A stretch of 64,000 bases of DNA from the NCBI RefSeq assembly GCF_020194175.1, contig NZ_JADYVX010000004.1, positions 1 to 64,000 on the forward strand, written 5' to 3'. The translations under genes and the position numbers were made by a program. Shown here piece after piece: positions 17,101-25,813 of the stretch. The notes below the pieces were generated by a model. The model made no database searches. It was not told the origin of the DNA and saw only the letters and a program-made list of their open reading frames with translations. Source of the DNA: Bradyrhizobium sp. BRP22. Lineage in GTDB: Bacteria; Pseudomonadota; Alphaproteobacteria; Rhizobiales; Xanthobacteraceae. Numbering within the stretch: the stretch's first letter is position 1; every line of letters begins with the position of its first letter.

Positions 17101-17494
17101 GGTCCGGCATCTGGGGCTGGCGCGCCGCGGCCGGATTTGAGATCTGCGACAGCCGCGCATCGAGCCGCGAGATCGCGTCGTTGAGCTGGCGCGCAACGTT
17201 GGATTGACCGCGCGCGGTGTTGCTGCGCGGTGCGTCATTGCGCGGCGCGGGCTGCGAGAGCCGATCAATCTGCTGGGTGATGGCGTCGAGCCGCTGATGA
17301 ATGTCTGCGACGCTTGCCTGGCTCGACATCGCCGGCCGCGATGGAGCCGTGCGGACATCCGCCGGCGCCGGCTCGCCGATGGTGGAATTGAGCCAGTCGT
17401 TCAGCGACATGCCCGCGCGGCGGGCCGCAGCCTCGGCCCTTTCGCGGACGGATGGATCGATGCCGTCAACACTCCACGATACGCGTGAATTCAT
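14111..17494 (-). CDS. PodJ-like SEL1-repeat coiled-coil membrane protein
   Basis: 1127 aa. The N-terminus has a short helical motif (SVDGIDPSVRERAEAAARRA, then MSLNDWLNSTIGE) typical of the PodJ-like localization factors of Rhizobiales. Long coiled-coil stretches fill about 60-600, with Pro/Ala-rich linkers. One transmembrane helix is at about 753-776 (LLVGASVVVIVLGAFKMAMI), then a Pro/Ala-rich region, and about five SEL1/TPR-like repeats at 895-1090 (for example AAYEVGVRFAEGKGV and AKWYDRAAQAG). In Caulobacter, PodJ organises the cell pole; a polar or cell-envelope scaffold is inferred here. No peptidoglycan-binding domain was recognised at the C-terminus. Confidence 0.82.
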   Translation of the reverse strand: MNSRVSWSVDGIDPSVRERAEAAARRAGMSLNDWLNSTIGEPAPADVRTAPSRPAMSSQASVADIHQRLDAITQQIDRLSQPAPRNDAPRSNTARGQSNVARQLNDAISRLDARLSQISNPAAARQPQMPDRQRQAEAVERAAAKVYRPSPPLSPASFDSAIAEIAARQNELDGPPPRQMPPRYAEPMGPSAPPMAAHAPPIAQASPAPAPAGPDFSSLERYLIKITSQIEALQRPDHIEQSIAAFRSELAEIRAAITEAMPRRAIESLESDIRSLARRIDDNRQNGADSQALAGIERALSEIREVLRSLTPAEQLAGYDEAIRNLGAKLDLILRANDDPSTVNQLESAIAALRAIVSNIASNDALARLTEDVQTLSSKVDQLSHANSQSDSFAILEQRIAALASTLESRDRPAPTEHSQHLEDAVRALSERIDRMQVGNDSASAFAHLEQRVSYLLERLEASSNPQSGNFGRVEEGLQDILRHLERQHANLVSLAEANRSVGPPAPQPLDPGLVDMVKRELSDIRYSQSETDRRTQDSLETVHNTLGHVVDRLAMIENDLRGVRSVPAAPAPPEPPRAAMPQTIVPQAQPELPNPAAQQRFTAEEHFAAAPRDFHAATPTDTAPMPPPLPPRAISEILEPHAAVRAALEPDLPPDHPLEPGTRPTGRVSPTERIAASESAISEISTGKKEPVSTSSFIAAARRAAQAAAAQAANEKGGRGGAKAAAKAKPVDKTKAQGQSEGKEPSSITSKIRSLLVGASVVVIVLGAFKMAMILLDGDTASQMPPMERSSDAPAAAQPADNAAVAPAPAPAPAPAAPSMTSPTPLGRQSNNSTAPNMLDGSQVAIPPAPAPSPSPVANNDVTGTIPTPSAAPTGGRLTMVQVPPSERLPDAIGGPVLRAAALRGDPAAAYEVGVRFAEGKGVPTNYDEAAKWYDRAAQAGVVPAIFRLGTFYEKGLSVKKDVDTARRYYVQAAERGNAKAMHNLAVLDADGGGKGANYNSAALWFRKAADRGVADSQFNLGILYARGIGVEQNLAESFKWFSLAAAQGDADAGHKRDDVAKRLDAQSLAAAKLAIQTFTAEPQPDDAVNAATPPGGWDSATVQPNAAKPAAKAAATAKRTASIAH

Positions 17495-17711
17495 GATTCC
17501 GTCCGGTCCCGACTAAGGCGTCCACACCCACGCCTGCAGCCTCCCCGTACGTCCCGATTGAACAGACAATCGAATTCCGCGCGGGGCGTCTGCCTCAGAC
17601 GTCGACTTTTTCGCGTTAGGGTAAAGAACGGGTTAAGGAATGGCGCCGCCGGGCTCTAAAGTTACCTTTGCGCGGAACCCGCATCGGACGACGCGGAGTT
17701 GAGGTGGTTCC

Positions 17712-18332
17712 TTATGCTTTGTCGTCGCCTTGGCTCGCCTTGAGCGGCTGAACGCCCGCCCGGTTGGACAGAGCGGAGAGCGCCTCGATCGCCTCTTCGC
17801 ACCATTCCGCCACGACGCGTTCATGGCGAAGGCCGATGCGAAGGCCGAGCAACTTGCCCATATCGGCGGGCGAGGCCACACCTTGCGGGAAGCGCTTGTT
17901 GAGCAGGCGCTCGTAGCGCTCGTAGCGGTCGCGGTGGTGTTCCAATCGCGCCATCAGGTCGGTGCGCAGCGGTTCGATATCGACGCTGTCGAGCGCGTAG
18001 AGTCGTACCAGGAGATCGTCCTTGATCGACGCCGGCACGCTTGGCCGCGCCGCCCAGTGCCGCAGCGCGGCCTTGCCTTCAGGGGTCAGCGTGTAGACCA
18101 GCTTGTTGGGCTTGCCCGACTGGACGACCTCGCGGGCCTGGACATGGCCACGGTCGCGCAGCTTGGAAAGCTCGCGATAGATCTGCTGATGGTCGGCCTT
18201 CCAGAAGAAGCCGATGGAGGCGTCAAACGTCTTGGCGAGCTCGTAGCCCGTCATCGGACGTTCGGTCAGACATGCGAGGATCGCATCACCCAGCGCCACC
18301 GGTCGCCACTCCTCTTTTACCTCCTCGACCAT
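17712..18332 (-). CDS. PadR-family transcriptional regulator
   Basis: 206 aa. The N-terminal winged helix is typical (ALGDAILACLTERPMTGYEL, WKADHQQIYRELSKL, and the wing KLVYTLTPEGKAALRHW), followed by a helical C-terminal dimerisation domain of the Vir/PadR type. ATG18332 is used; GTG18299 with GAGGAG upstream is a real alternative that begins directly at the DNA-binding domain. The gene is divergent from an NTF2-like gene and the fadE-fadA-fadB block, with a large dyad between them. Such PadR proteins usually repress the neighbouring gene and their own. Confidence 0.9.
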   Translation of the reverse strand: MVEEVKEEWRPVALGDAILACLTERPMTGYELAKTFDASIGFFWKADHQQIYRELSKLRDRGHVQAREVVQSGKPNKLVYTLTPEGKAALRHWAARPSVPASIKDDLLVRLYALDSVDIEPLRTDLMARLEHHRDRYERYERLLNKRFPQGVASPADMGKLLGLRIGLRHERVVAEWCEEAIEALSALSNRAGVQPLKASQGDDKA

Positions 18333-18341
18333 CCTTGACTT

Positions 18342-18375
18342 TATGCACATAGGCGCATATGCGTCAATGTGCATA
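18342..18375. promoter_or_regulatory. Large dyad, probable PadR operator
   Basis: TATGCACAT (18342-18350) and ATGTGCATA (18367-18375) are perfect inverted arms, and the centre (18354-18363, CGCATATGCG) is a palindrome about the same axis. The ATG(T/C)...ACAT character fits known PadR operators. It lies between divergent padR and the NTF2-like gene and could control both directions. Confidence 0.75.
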
Positions 18376-18448
18376 TAGCGGTCAGGACTTAACGGGCCCG
18401 CCAAGATCGGGCCATTGCACGTTCCGCCAAGAGGAGACGTCTTTGACA

Positions 18449-18862
18449 ATGACCGGCCTCGACAAGTGGTACGCTTATATGAAGTACCATGATCGCGCAG
18501 CGCTCTGGGATCTGCTTCACCCCGACGCCGTGTTCGAAAGCCCGGTCGTGCATACGCCGCAGCGCGGGCGCGACATCACCTTCAAATATCTGTCGAGCGC
18601 GGAAAAGGTGCTGGGTGGCGCCGGCTTCGTTTATCGCGGGGAATGGCGCAGCGACAACGGCGTGGTGCTCGAATTCGAGAACGAAATCGACGGCATCAAG
18701 ATCAACGGTGTCGACATCATCACCTTCGATGCGGAGGGGCGGATCACCCATTTCAAGGTGATGGTGCGCCCGCTGAAGGCGGTCAACCTGCTGCATCAGC
18801 TGATGGGAGAAGAGCTGCTGCGGCAGCAGGGCGAAGCCAGCGCCGCCAAGTCGCAGTCCTAA
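18449..18862 (+). CDS. NTF2-like (SnoaL-type) protein
   Basis: 137 aa. The sequence fits the cone-shaped NTF2/SnoaL fold (LDKWYAYMKYHDRAALWDLL, FESPVVHTPQRGRD, GVDIITFDAEGRITHFKV). GAGGAG at 18431-18436 supports translation; ATG18449 is used, although TTG18443, two codons earlier, has better spacing. Such proteins serve as small-molecule isomerases, hydratases or carriers. Its place directly after the PadR operator and before the acyl-CoA dehydrogenase suggests a role with lipid or acyl-CoA metabolism, but no function can be assigned. Confidence 0.82.
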   Translation: MTGLDKWYAYMKYHDRAALWDLLHPDAVFESPVVHTPQRGRDITFKYLSSAEKVLGGAGFVYRGEWRSDNGVVLEFENEIDGIKINGVDIITFDAEGRITHFKVMVRPLKAVNLLHQLMGEELLRQQGEASAAKSQS

Positions 18863-18930
18863 TCCCGATAATCGCTTTCCCGGAACACCGAAAGGTCTAA
18901 GGTCTGCTTCGGGAACCTTTAGTGGTCGCA

Positions 18931-18957
18931 GCGCCGCAAGGATTTTGCCTGCGGCGC
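18931..18957 (+). other. Hairpin in the fadE leader
   Basis: GCGCCGCAAGG and CCTGCGGCGC pair with one bulge around an ATTTTG loop, ending about 30 bp before the acyl-CoA dehydrogenase start. No T tract follows, so a leader structure is more likely than a terminator. Confidence 0.35.
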
Positions 18958-18988
18958 CAAATTCAAAAACTGTCTGCCGGAGTACAGC

Positions 18989-20779
18989 ATGCCGATCTAC
19001 AAAGCCCCAGTCGAAGACGTGAGTTTCCTGCTCAACGACGTCTTCCAGATCGACCGCTACGACAATCTGCCCGGTTTCACCGACGCCTCGGCCGACGTGC
19101 GCGAAGCGATTTTGGGCGAGGCGGCGAAGCTTTCCGAAGAAGTGCTGCAGCCGCTCAACCGGGTCGGCGACCTCGAAGGCTGCAAACGCCACGATGACGG
19201 CTCGGTGACGACGCCGAAGGGTTTCAAGGAAGCCTTCAAGCAGGTGGCCGAAGGCGGCTGGCTCGGACTCTCGGCGCCGACGGAATATGGTGGGCAGGGC
19301 CTGCCGGTGACGCTGAGCCAGGCGGTCAACGAATTCCAGATCTCGGCCAACATGGCGTTCTCCATGTATGGCGGGCTCACCATGGGGGCGACCGCGGCGC
19401 TATTGGTGCACGGCACGGACGAGCAGAAGAAGACCTACGTGCCGAAAATGGTGGCGGGCGAATGGACCGGCACCATGAACCTCACCGAGCCGCATTGCGG
19501 CACCGATCTAGGCCTGTTGCGGACCAAGGCAGTGAGGCAGACCGACGGCAGCTTCAAGATCACGGGCACCAAGATCTTCATCTCCGCCGGCGAGCACGAC
19601 CTCACTGAGAACATCATCCATCTCGTGCTTGCGCGCATCGAAGGCGCGCCGGCCGGCATCAAGGGCGTCTCGCTCTTCGTGGTGCCGAAATTCCTGGTCA
19701 ATGCCGACGGTTCGCTGGGTGAGCGCAACGGCGTCGTCTGCGGCTCGATCGAGCACAAGATGGGCATTCACGGCAATTCCACCTGCGTGATGAATTACGA
19801 CAATGCCACCGGCTGGCTGATCGGCCAGGAGAACAAGGGCATGCAGGGCATGTTCGTGATGATGAATGAGGCCCGGCTTGGCGTCGCCGTGCAGGGCCTT
19901 GCGCAGTCCGAGGTCGCCTACCAGAACGCGGTGGCCTATGCGCGCGAGCGCCTGCAGGGTCGTGCGCTGACCGGCGCGAAGGAGGCGGACAAGCCGGCCG
20001 ACCCGATCATCGTGCATCCCGACGTCCGCCGCACGCTCTTGACCATCCGCGCCTTCAACGAGGCCGCGCGCGCCATGGTGATCTGGACCGCGCTGAAGAG
20101 CGACGTCGCCCATCGTTCCAACGATCCCAAGGACCGGCAGGAAGCCGACGACCATATGGGCCTGATGACGCCCGTGCTGAAAGGCGTGCTCACCGATACC
20201 GGCTTCGCCAACACCGTGCTGGCGCAGCAGATGTATGGCGGCCATGGCTATATCGCCGAGCAGGGCATGGAGCAGTTCGTGCGCGACGCCCGCATCTCCA
20301 TGATCTATGAGGGCGCCAACGGCATCCAGGCTCTCGATCTCGTCGGCCGCAAGCTGCCGCGCGACGGCGGCCGCGCAGTGATGGGGTTCTTCGGCGAAGT
20401 CGGCGCCTACGCCAAGGAGCATGGCGCGGACGAGGCCATGAAGCCGTTCATTACGCCGCTGTCCGCCGCACTCGGCCATCTGCAGCAGGCGACCGGCTGG
20501 CTGATGCAGAACGCCATGACGAAACCTGATAATGCCGGCGCCGCTGCCACCGATTACATGAAATTGTTCGGCTTGGTCGCGCTCGGCTACATGTGGGCGC
20601 GGATGGCGAAGGTGACGCAGGACAAGATCGCCGCCGGCGGCGCAACGCCTTACCTCTCGACCAAGCTCGTGACCGGCCGCTTCTTCATGGAGAAGCTCTT
20701 GCCGGAGACGGCGGTGCACCTTGCGCGTATCCAGAGCGGCAGCGCGACTACCATGGAATTGGCAGCGGAAGCGTTTTGA
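18989..20779 (+). CDS. Acyl-CoA dehydrogenase with C-terminal extension
   Basis: 596-aa flavoenzyme for the first step of beta-oxidation. The N-terminal part starts [19 protein letters not shown], typical of the ~595-aa subgroup with extra N- and C-terminal domains. Conserved blocks include [33 protein letters not shown] and the catalytic-Glu region [18 protein letters not shown]18989 is preceded by GGAG at 6 nt. It is followed by a thiolase and a hydratase/dehydrogenase, forming a complete beta-oxidation block. The chain-length preference is not visible. Confidence 0.93.
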   Translation: MPIYKAPVEDVSFLLNDVFQIDRYDNLPGFTDASADVREAILGEAAKLSEEVLQPLNRVGDLEGCKRHDDGSVTTPKGFKEAFKQVAEGGWLGLSAPTEYGGQGLPVTLSQAVNEFQISANMAFSMYGGLTMGATAALLVHGTDEQKKTYVPKMVAGEWTGTMNLTEPHCGTDLGLLRTKAVRQTDGSFKITGTKIFISAGEHDLTENIIHLVLARIEGAPAGIKGVSLFVVPKFLVNADGSLGERNGVVCGSIEHKMGIHGNSTCVMNYDNATGWLIGQENKGMQGMFVMMNEARLGVAVQGLAQSEVAYQNAVAYARERLQGRALTGAKEADKPADPIIVHPDVRRTLLTIRAFNEAARAMVIWTALKSDVAHRSNDPKDRQEADDHMGLMTPVLKGVLTDTGFANTVLAQQMYGGHGYIAEQGMEQFVRDARISMIYEGANGIQALDLVGRKLPRDGGRAVMGFFGEVGAYAKEHGADEAMKPFITPLSAALGHLQQATGWLMQNAMTKPDNAGAAATDYMKLFGLVALGYMWARMAKVTQDKIAAGGATPYLSTKLVTGRFFMEKLLPETAVHLARIQSGSATTMELAAEAF

Positions 20780-20853
20780 ACAAACTTCCGTGGCCTCTTC
20801 GCGACTTCGGCCGGCTCGGCTATATATTATGATCCTCATATAAGGAGGGCTTC

Positions 20854-22062
20854 ATGCCTGAGGCATATATCTACGATCACGTTCGCACCCCGCGCGGCCG
20901 CGGCAAGCCCGACGGCGCGTTGCACGAAGTCACTGCGCTGGCGCTCGCCACCGCGCCCTTGAAGGCGCTGAAGGAGCGCAACAACATTGCCGAAGACGTC
21001 GTCGACGACGTCGTACTCGGCATTGTCGATCCCGTCGGCGAAGCCGGCTCCGACATGGCCCGCTTCGCGGCGCTGAAGGCCGGCCTCGGCGAGAAGGTGC
21101 CGGGCGTGCAGATCAGCCGCTTCTGCGCTTCCGGCCTCGATGCCGTGAACTTTGCCGCCGCCCAGATCATGAGCGGGCAGCATGACCTGGTGATCGGCGG
21201 CGGCGCCGAGTCGATGAGCCGGGTCGGCATCGGCGCTTCCGGCGGCGCCTGGCCGATGGATCCCTCGATGGCGGTGCCCGCCTATTTCATGCCGCAGGGC
21301 GTCTCGGCCGACCTGATCGCGACCAAATACGGCTTCTCCCGTGACGATGTCGACGCCTATGCCGTGCAGAGCCAGCAGCGTGCGGCCAGAGCCTGGGACG
21401 AAGGCCGCTTCGACAAATCGGTCGTGCCGGTGAAGGACATCAACGGCCTCACCATCCTCGCCAAAGACGAGCATATGCGGCCCACCACCACGATGCAGTC
21501 GCTGGCGCAACTGCAACCGTCCTTTGCGGCGATGGCCGCGATGGCAGGCTTCGATGCGGTGGCGGTGCAGTCGCATCCGGAGATCGAGAAGGTCAATTAC
21601 GTGCACCACGCCGGCAATTCCTCCGGCATCGTCGACGGCGCCGGCGCGGTGCTGCTTGGCAGCAAGGAGGCGGGCGCCAAGCACGGCTTGAAGCCGCGGG
21701 CGAAAATCCGCGCGTTTGCCAATATCGGCTCGGAGCCGGCGATGATGCTGACCGGGCCGGTCGACGTCACCGAGAAGCTGTTCGCCCGCTCCGGCATGAA
21801 GAAGTCGGACATCGATCTGTTCGAGCTGAACGAAGCCTTCGCCTCGGTGGTGCTGCGCTACATCCAGGCCTTCGACATCGACAACGCCAAGATCAACGTC
21901 AATGGCGGCGCGATCGCGCTCGGACATCCGCTTGGCGCGACCGGCGCGATGATCCTGGGGACCGTGCTCGACGAGCTCGAGCGCACCGACAAGTCGACCG
22001 CGCTGGTGACCTTGTGCATCGGCGGCGGCATGGGCACCGCGACGATCATCGAGCGGGTTTAA
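20854..22062 (+). CDS. fadA: Acetyl-CoA C-acyltransferase (thiolase)
   Basis: 402 aa. Catalytic residues of thiolases are intact: Cys91 in [13 protein letters not shown], the NEAFASVVL motif, the His of [11 protein letters not shown] and the C-terminal Cys in [17 protein letters not shown] lies just before ATG20854. It sits between the acyl-CoA dehydrogenase and the FadB-like gene with an 18-bp gap to the latter, so it most likely forms the beta-oxidation complex with FadB. An AT-rich stretch at 20818-20840 upstream may hold an internal promoter. Confidence 0.94.
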   Translation: MPEAYIYDHVRTPRGRGKPDGALHEVTALALATAPLKALKERNNIAEDVVDDVVLGIVDPVGEAGSDMARFAALKAGLGEKVPGVQISRFCASGLDAVNFAAAQIMSGQHDLVIGGGAESMSRVGIGASGGAWPMDPSMAVPAYFMPQGVSADLIATKYGFSRDDVDAYAVQSQQRAARAWDEGRFDKSVVPVKDINGLTILAKDEHMRPTTTMQSLAQLQPSFAAMAAMAGFDAVAVQSHPEIEKVNYVHHAGNSSGIVDGAGAVLLGSKEAGAKHGLKPRAKIRAFANIGSEPAMMLTGPVDVTEKLFARSGMKKSDIDLFELNEAFASVVLRYIQAFDIDNAKINVNGGAIALGHPLGATGAMILGTVLDELERTDKSTALVTLCIGGGMGTATIIERV

Positions 22063-22080
22063 GGCTGAGGAGCGATCAAC

Positions 22081-24306
22081 ATGGCCTTCAAGAATTTCAA
22101 ATTCGAAACCGACGCCGACGGCATTGCGGTCGTCACCTGGGACATTCCGGGACGTTCGATGAACGTGCTGGACGAAACCTCGGTCCTCGAGCTCGAGGAG
22201 ATCGTCAGGCAGACCACGGCGGATGCCGCCATCAAGGGCGTCGTCATCACCTCGAGCAAGGACGCCTTCTGCGCCGGCGCCGACCTCTCGATGCTCGAGG
22301 GCATGAGCCGCACCTATGCGCAACTCTTGCAGGAGAAGGGCGAGGTCGCGGCCAACCAGGTGCTGTTCGACCAGAGCCGCCGTTTCTCGCAGGTGTTCCG
22401 CTCGATCGAAACTTCAGGCAAGCCGTGGGTCGCCGCGATCAATGGGCTCGCGCTCGGCGGCGGCTTCGAGATCACGCTGTCCTGCCACTATCGCGTCGCG
22501 GCCGAGAATCCGAAGACCCGGCTCGGGCTGCCGGAGATCAAGGTCGGCCTGTTCCCCGGCGCCGGCGGCACCCAGCGCGTGCCGCGCATCGTGCCGCCGC
22601 AGGACGCGATGCAGCTTTTGTTGAAGGGCGAAGCGGTCAACCTCGCAAGGGCCAAGCAGCTCAACCTGATCCACGCCATCGTGCCGCCAGGCGAACTGAT
22701 CAAGGCCGCGAAGGACTGGATCAAGGGCGGCGGCAAGGCGGTCGCGCCATGGGACGAGAAGGGCTTCAAGCTGCCCGGCGGTCCCGTCTTCTCGAAAATG
22801 GGCATGCAGATGTTCCCGGCGGGCAATGCGATCTACCGCCGCGAGACCTACGACAATTATCCGGCCGCGCGCGCCATCATGAGCTGCGTCTACGAAGGCC
22901 TGCAGTTGCCGATCGACGCCGCGCTCCGCGTCGAGTCCCGCTATTTCACGCAGATCCTGCGCTCCAAGGAAGCGGCGGCGATGATCCGCTCGCTGTTCCT
23001 GTCGATGCAGGAATTGAACAAGGGCGCGCGCCGTCCGGCAGGCGTGCCGCCGACCAAGATCAAGAAGCTCGCCGTGATCGGCGCCGGCTTCATGGGCGCC
23101 AGCGTCGGCTACGTCTCGGCCAAGGCCGGCATCGATGTGGTTCTGATCGACCGCGACCAGGAAAGCGCCGACAAGGGCAAGGCGCACGCCAAGGGCGTGA
23201 TCGATGGCCTGATCGCGAAGGGCCGGGCGAAGGAGGCCGAGCGCGATACGCTGCTCTCGCGCATCACCGCGACCGCCGACTACAACGCGTTGAAGGATTG
23301 CGACCTCATCATCGAGGCGGTGTTCGAGGACCGCAAGGTCAAGGCCGACACGTATGCCAAGGCGCAGCCATTACTGAAGGCCGACGCGATCTTCGCCTCC
23401 AACACCTCGACGCTGCCGATCAATTCGCTGGCCGAGGAGTTCAAGGACCAGGGCAAGTTCATCGGCATCCACTTCTTCTCGCCGGTTGAGAAGATGATGC
23501 TGGTCGAGATCATCCTCGGCAAGAACACCGGCGACATCGCCCTTGCCACGGCCCTGGATTACGTCCGCGCCATCGGCAAGACGCCGATCGTCGTCAATGA
23601 TTCCCGCGGCTTCTTCGCCAACCGCTGCGTGATGCGCTACATTGCGGAAGGCAACGAGATGTTCCTCGAAGGCGTGCCGCCGGCGATGATCGAGAACGCC
23701 GCCAAGATGGCCGGCATGCCGGTCGGGCCGCTGTCGCTGTCGGACGAGGTCGCGCTCGACCTCGGCCTGAAGATCATGAAGGCGACGGAAGCCGATCTCG
23801 GACCCAACGCCATCAACCAGGACCACAAGAAGCTGATGGTGGAGCTGGTCGAGAAGCAGGGCCGCTTCGGCCGCAAGAACGGCAAGGGCTTCTATGACTA
23901 TCCGGAGAAGGGCAAGGGCCAGAAGAGCCTGTGGCCTGGGCTCGCTGAGTTGCAGCCGAAGCACCTCGATCCGGATACGCTTGATGTCGAGGAGTTGAAG
24001 CAGCGCTTCCTGGTGGTGCAGGCGGTCGAAGCCGCGCGCACGGTGGAGGATCACGTCATCACCGACGTCCGCGAGGCCGACGTCGGCTCGATCCTGGGGT
24101 TCGGCTTCGCGCCGTTCACCGGCGGCACGCTGTCCTATATCGACTTCATGGGTACCAAGAAGTTCGTCGAGCTGTGCCACAAATTCGAGGCCAAATACGG
24201 CTCCCGCTTCACTCCGCCGAAGCTGCTGGTCGAAATGGCAGCCAAGGGCGAGACCTTCTACGGCCGCTTCCCGCCCAAGAAGCCGGTCGCCGAGGCGGCG
24301 GAGTGA
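22081..24306 (+). CDS. fadB: Fatty acid oxidation multifunctional protein: enoyl-CoA hydratase / 3-hydroxyacyl-CoA dehydrogenase
   Basis: 741 aa. The N-terminal crotonase domain has the oxyanion-hole regions (SSKDAFCAGADLSMLEGM and INGLALGGGFEITLSCHYRV). The NAD-binding domain begins at about 330 with VIGAGFMGASVGYVSAKAG, followed by HFFSPVEKMMLVEII and the C-terminal dehydrogenase domains. GAGGAG precedes ATG22081. It catalyses the second and third steps of beta-oxidation and would pair with the FadA subunit encoded just upstream. Convergent to the GST gene across a repeat-bearing gap. Confidence 0.95.
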   Translation: MAFKNFKFETDADGIAVVTWDIPGRSMNVLDETSVLELEEIVRQTTADAAIKGVVITSSKDAFCAGADLSMLEGMSRTYAQLLQEKGEVAANQVLFDQSRRFSQVFRSIETSGKPWVAAINGLALGGGFEITLSCHYRVAAENPKTRLGLPEIKVGLFPGAGGTQRVPRIVPPQDAMQLLLKGEAVNLARAKQLNLIHAIVPPGELIKAAKDWIKGGGKAVAPWDEKGFKLPGGPVFSKMGMQMFPAGNAIYRRETYDNYPAARAIMSCVYEGLQLPIDAALRVESRYFTQILRSKEAAAMIRSLFLSMQELNKGARRPAGVPPTKIKKLAVIGAGFMGASVGYVSAKAGIDVVLIDRDQESADKGKAHAKGVIDGLIAKGRAKEAERDTLLSRITATADYNALKDCDLIIEAVFEDRKVKADTYAKAQPLLKADAIFASNTSTLPINSLAEEFKDQGKFIGIHFFSPVEKMMLVEIILGKNTGDIALATALDYVRAIGKTPIVVNDSRGFFANRCVMRYIAEGNEMFLEGVPPAMIENAAKMAGMPVGPLSLSDEVALDLGLKIMKATEADLGPNAINQDHKKLMVELVEKQGRFGRKNGKGFYDYPEKGKGQKSLWPGLAELQPKHLDPDTLDVEELKQRFLVVQAVEAARTVEDHVITDVREADVGSILGFGFAPFTGGTLSYIDFMGTKKFVELCHKFEAKYGSRFTPPKLLVEMAAKGETFYGRFPPKKPVAEAAE

Positions 24307-24452
24307 AGTCGCTCTTCACTCCCCCTTGAAAAAGGGGGCGGTTTGCGCGTTTCGCGCAACCCGGGTGGGGATCAGTCTCTCCATCAACGCCAGCGCCCGT
24401 GGCTTGACCCCCCATCCCGACCTTCCCCCTTCAGGTGGAAGGAGAAGCGGGT
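24307..24452. repeat. Repeat-bearing convergent gap between fadB and gst
   Basis: CTCCCCCTTG-AAAAAGGGGGCG (near 24319) and CTTCCCCCTTC-AGGTGGAAGG (near 24421) each form short hairpins, with GCGCGTTTCGCGC between. The layout resembles the repeat at the start of the helicase frame. It may also serve as a bidirectional transcript end. Confidence 0.5.
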
Positions 24453-25067
24453 TCACGCCGCCTTCAGCAGCCCTTCCTTGGTCAGCGCTTCCTGCACTTT
24501 CGGCCGGGCACCGACGCGGGCCTTGTAGGCGGTGAGGTTGGGCAGCCCCGACAGGTCGAACTTCATCCGGTCGGCCCAGGCCAGCATCGTGAACAGGTAG
24601 CCGTCGGCGACGGTGAACTGGTTGCCGAGGAGGTAGTCGCGCCCGGCAAGCTGGCTGTCGATATATTTGAACTTGCCCGTCAGTCGATCCCTGAAGAAGG
24701 CCTTGGTGTCGTCGGACAGCACCGGCGCGAACAGCGGGCTGAAATTCTTGTGCAGCTCGCTGGTGATGAAATTGAGCCACTCGAGCAGCTTGTAGCGCTC
24801 GGCGCTGCCGTGGGCCGGCGCCAGGTTCTTGCCTGCGGCGTGGTCGGCGATCATCTGGACGATCACGGGACCCTCGGTGACCAGTTCGCCGGAATCGAGC
24901 GCCAGGGCCGGCACCTGGCCCTTGGGGTTCACTTTCAGGAAATCGTCGCCATTTTCCAGCTTCTTGGCGCGCACATCGACCCTGACCAGCTCGTAGGGCA
25001 GGCCGGCCTCCAGCAGCGCGATGTGGGGTGAAAGCGAGCAGGCGCCGGGCGAATAGTACAGTTTCAT
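24453..25067 (-). CDS. Beta-class glutathione S-transferase
   Basis: 204 aa. The N-terminus MKLYYSPGACSLSPHIALLE is diagnostic of beta-class GSTs with Cys10 as the glutathione-contacting residue. The thioredoxin-fold domain has the cis-Pro segment (GQVPAL) and the SNAIL/TRAIL-like TEGPVIVQ region; an all-helical C-terminal domain follows. Divergent from a MarR-type gene with two matching palindromes in the 160-bp gap, so MarR control is likely. gshA, which makes the glutathione precursor, lies just beyond. The natural substrate is unknown. Confidence 0.93.
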   Translation of the reverse strand: MKLYYSPGACSLSPHIALLEAGLPYELVRVDVRAKKLENGDDFLKVNPKGQVPALALDSGELVTEGPVIVQMIADHAAGKNLAPAHGSAERYKLLEWLNFITSELHKNFSPLFAPVLSDDTKAFFRDRLTGKFKYIDSQLAGRDYLLGNQFTVADGYLFTMLAWADRMKFDLSGLPNLTAYKARVGARPKVQEALTKEGLLKAA

Positions 25068-25148
25068 CAGAGCTCTCCTGTCGAATTATTGTTGGCCATT
25101 TTATTGTCGGCCTTTTTTACTGTTGGTCTCGGGCGTCGGACCGACTAA

Positions 25149-25160
25149 ATGCACTTGCAT
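25149..25160. promoter_or_regulatory. Candidate MarR operator 1
   Basis: ATGCA-CT-TGCAT, an inverted repeat extended on both sides (TAA...GAA). It lies in the gst-marR divergent gap, 27 bp centre to centre from a second copy. Confidence 0.65.
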
Positions 25161-25175
25161 GAATAGTCAAGATTG

Positions 25176-25187
25176 ATGCAGCTGCAT
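25176..25187. promoter_or_regulatory. Candidate MarR operator 2
   Basis: ATGCAGCTGCAT, a perfect 12-bp palindrome within TTG...TCA flanks. With operator 1 it gives a shared ATGCA-N2-TGCAT consensus. Confidence 0.7.
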
Positions 25188-25228
25188 TCAGTACGGTACA
25201 CTTCGTGCCGACGAAGACGGACTGGGCC

Positions 25229-25717
25229 ATGAAACGCAAACCATCGACCGAGGCGACCGCCGCCTGGATCCGCCTGATGCGGGTGCAGAGCCGGGTGCTC
25301 GACGCCGTGGAGCAGGATCTGAAGAAGGCGGGCTTTCCGCCGCTCGCCTGGTACGATGCCCTGCTCGAGCTGTCGCGGGCGCCTTCGGGCGAGCTGCGGC
25401 CGGTGGAGTTGGAACGGCAGATGCTGCTGCCGCAATATTCGACGTCGCGGCTGATCGACCGCCTGGTGGACGAGGGGCTGGCGGCCCGGCGCGAGTGCAA
25501 GGTCGACAAGCGCGGCCAGTTCGTCGAGATTACCGAGGCGGGACGCGAATTGCAGAAGCGGATGTGGGGCGCCTATTCCGCGGCGATCGAGAAGCATGTC
25601 GGCTCGAAGCTGTCGGATGCCGACGCCGTCAAGCTCTGCGCGCTCCTGGATCGGTTGGGATGTTCCTGCGGCGACGCCAGATCGCCTGCGATAAGAGACG
25701 GCGTGACTGCCCGATGA
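25229..25717 (+). CDS. MarR-family transcriptional regulator
   Basis: 162 aa. The winged helix is clear: RPVELERQMLLPQYSTSRLI, DRLVDEGLAARRECKVDKRG with the basic wing, and EITEAGRELQKRMW. ATG25229 is used; GTG25205 is an alternative and starts only 17 bp from operator 2. C-terminal GCSCGD contains two cysteines that could sense oxidants or electrophiles, which would fit a GST neighbour, but this is inference. Likely autoregulated through the two palindromes upstream. Confidence 0.88.
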   Translation: MKRKPSTEATAAWIRLMRVQSRVLDAVEQDLKKAGFPPLAWYDALLELSRAPSGELRPVELERQMLLPQYSTSRLIDRLVDEGLAARRECKVDKRGQFVEITEAGRELQKRMWGAYSAAIEKHVGSKLSDADAVKLCALLDRLGCSCGDARSPAIRDGVTAR

Positions 25718-25813
25718 TATCATTGTTGCCACCAGCATCCGCGGGCCGCCCGGTTCGCGGATGCCCCTGCCACCGCGCGCATTCGATCGAAGCGCTTCAG
25801 TATCGGAATTCGT

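Noticed and set aside
17580..17625. CGTCTG-CCT-CAGACG hairpin followed by TTTTT upstream of the PodJ-like gene
   Set aside because: Stem is only 6 bp with an interrupted T tract and no plus-strand gene before it; too weak to call a terminator.
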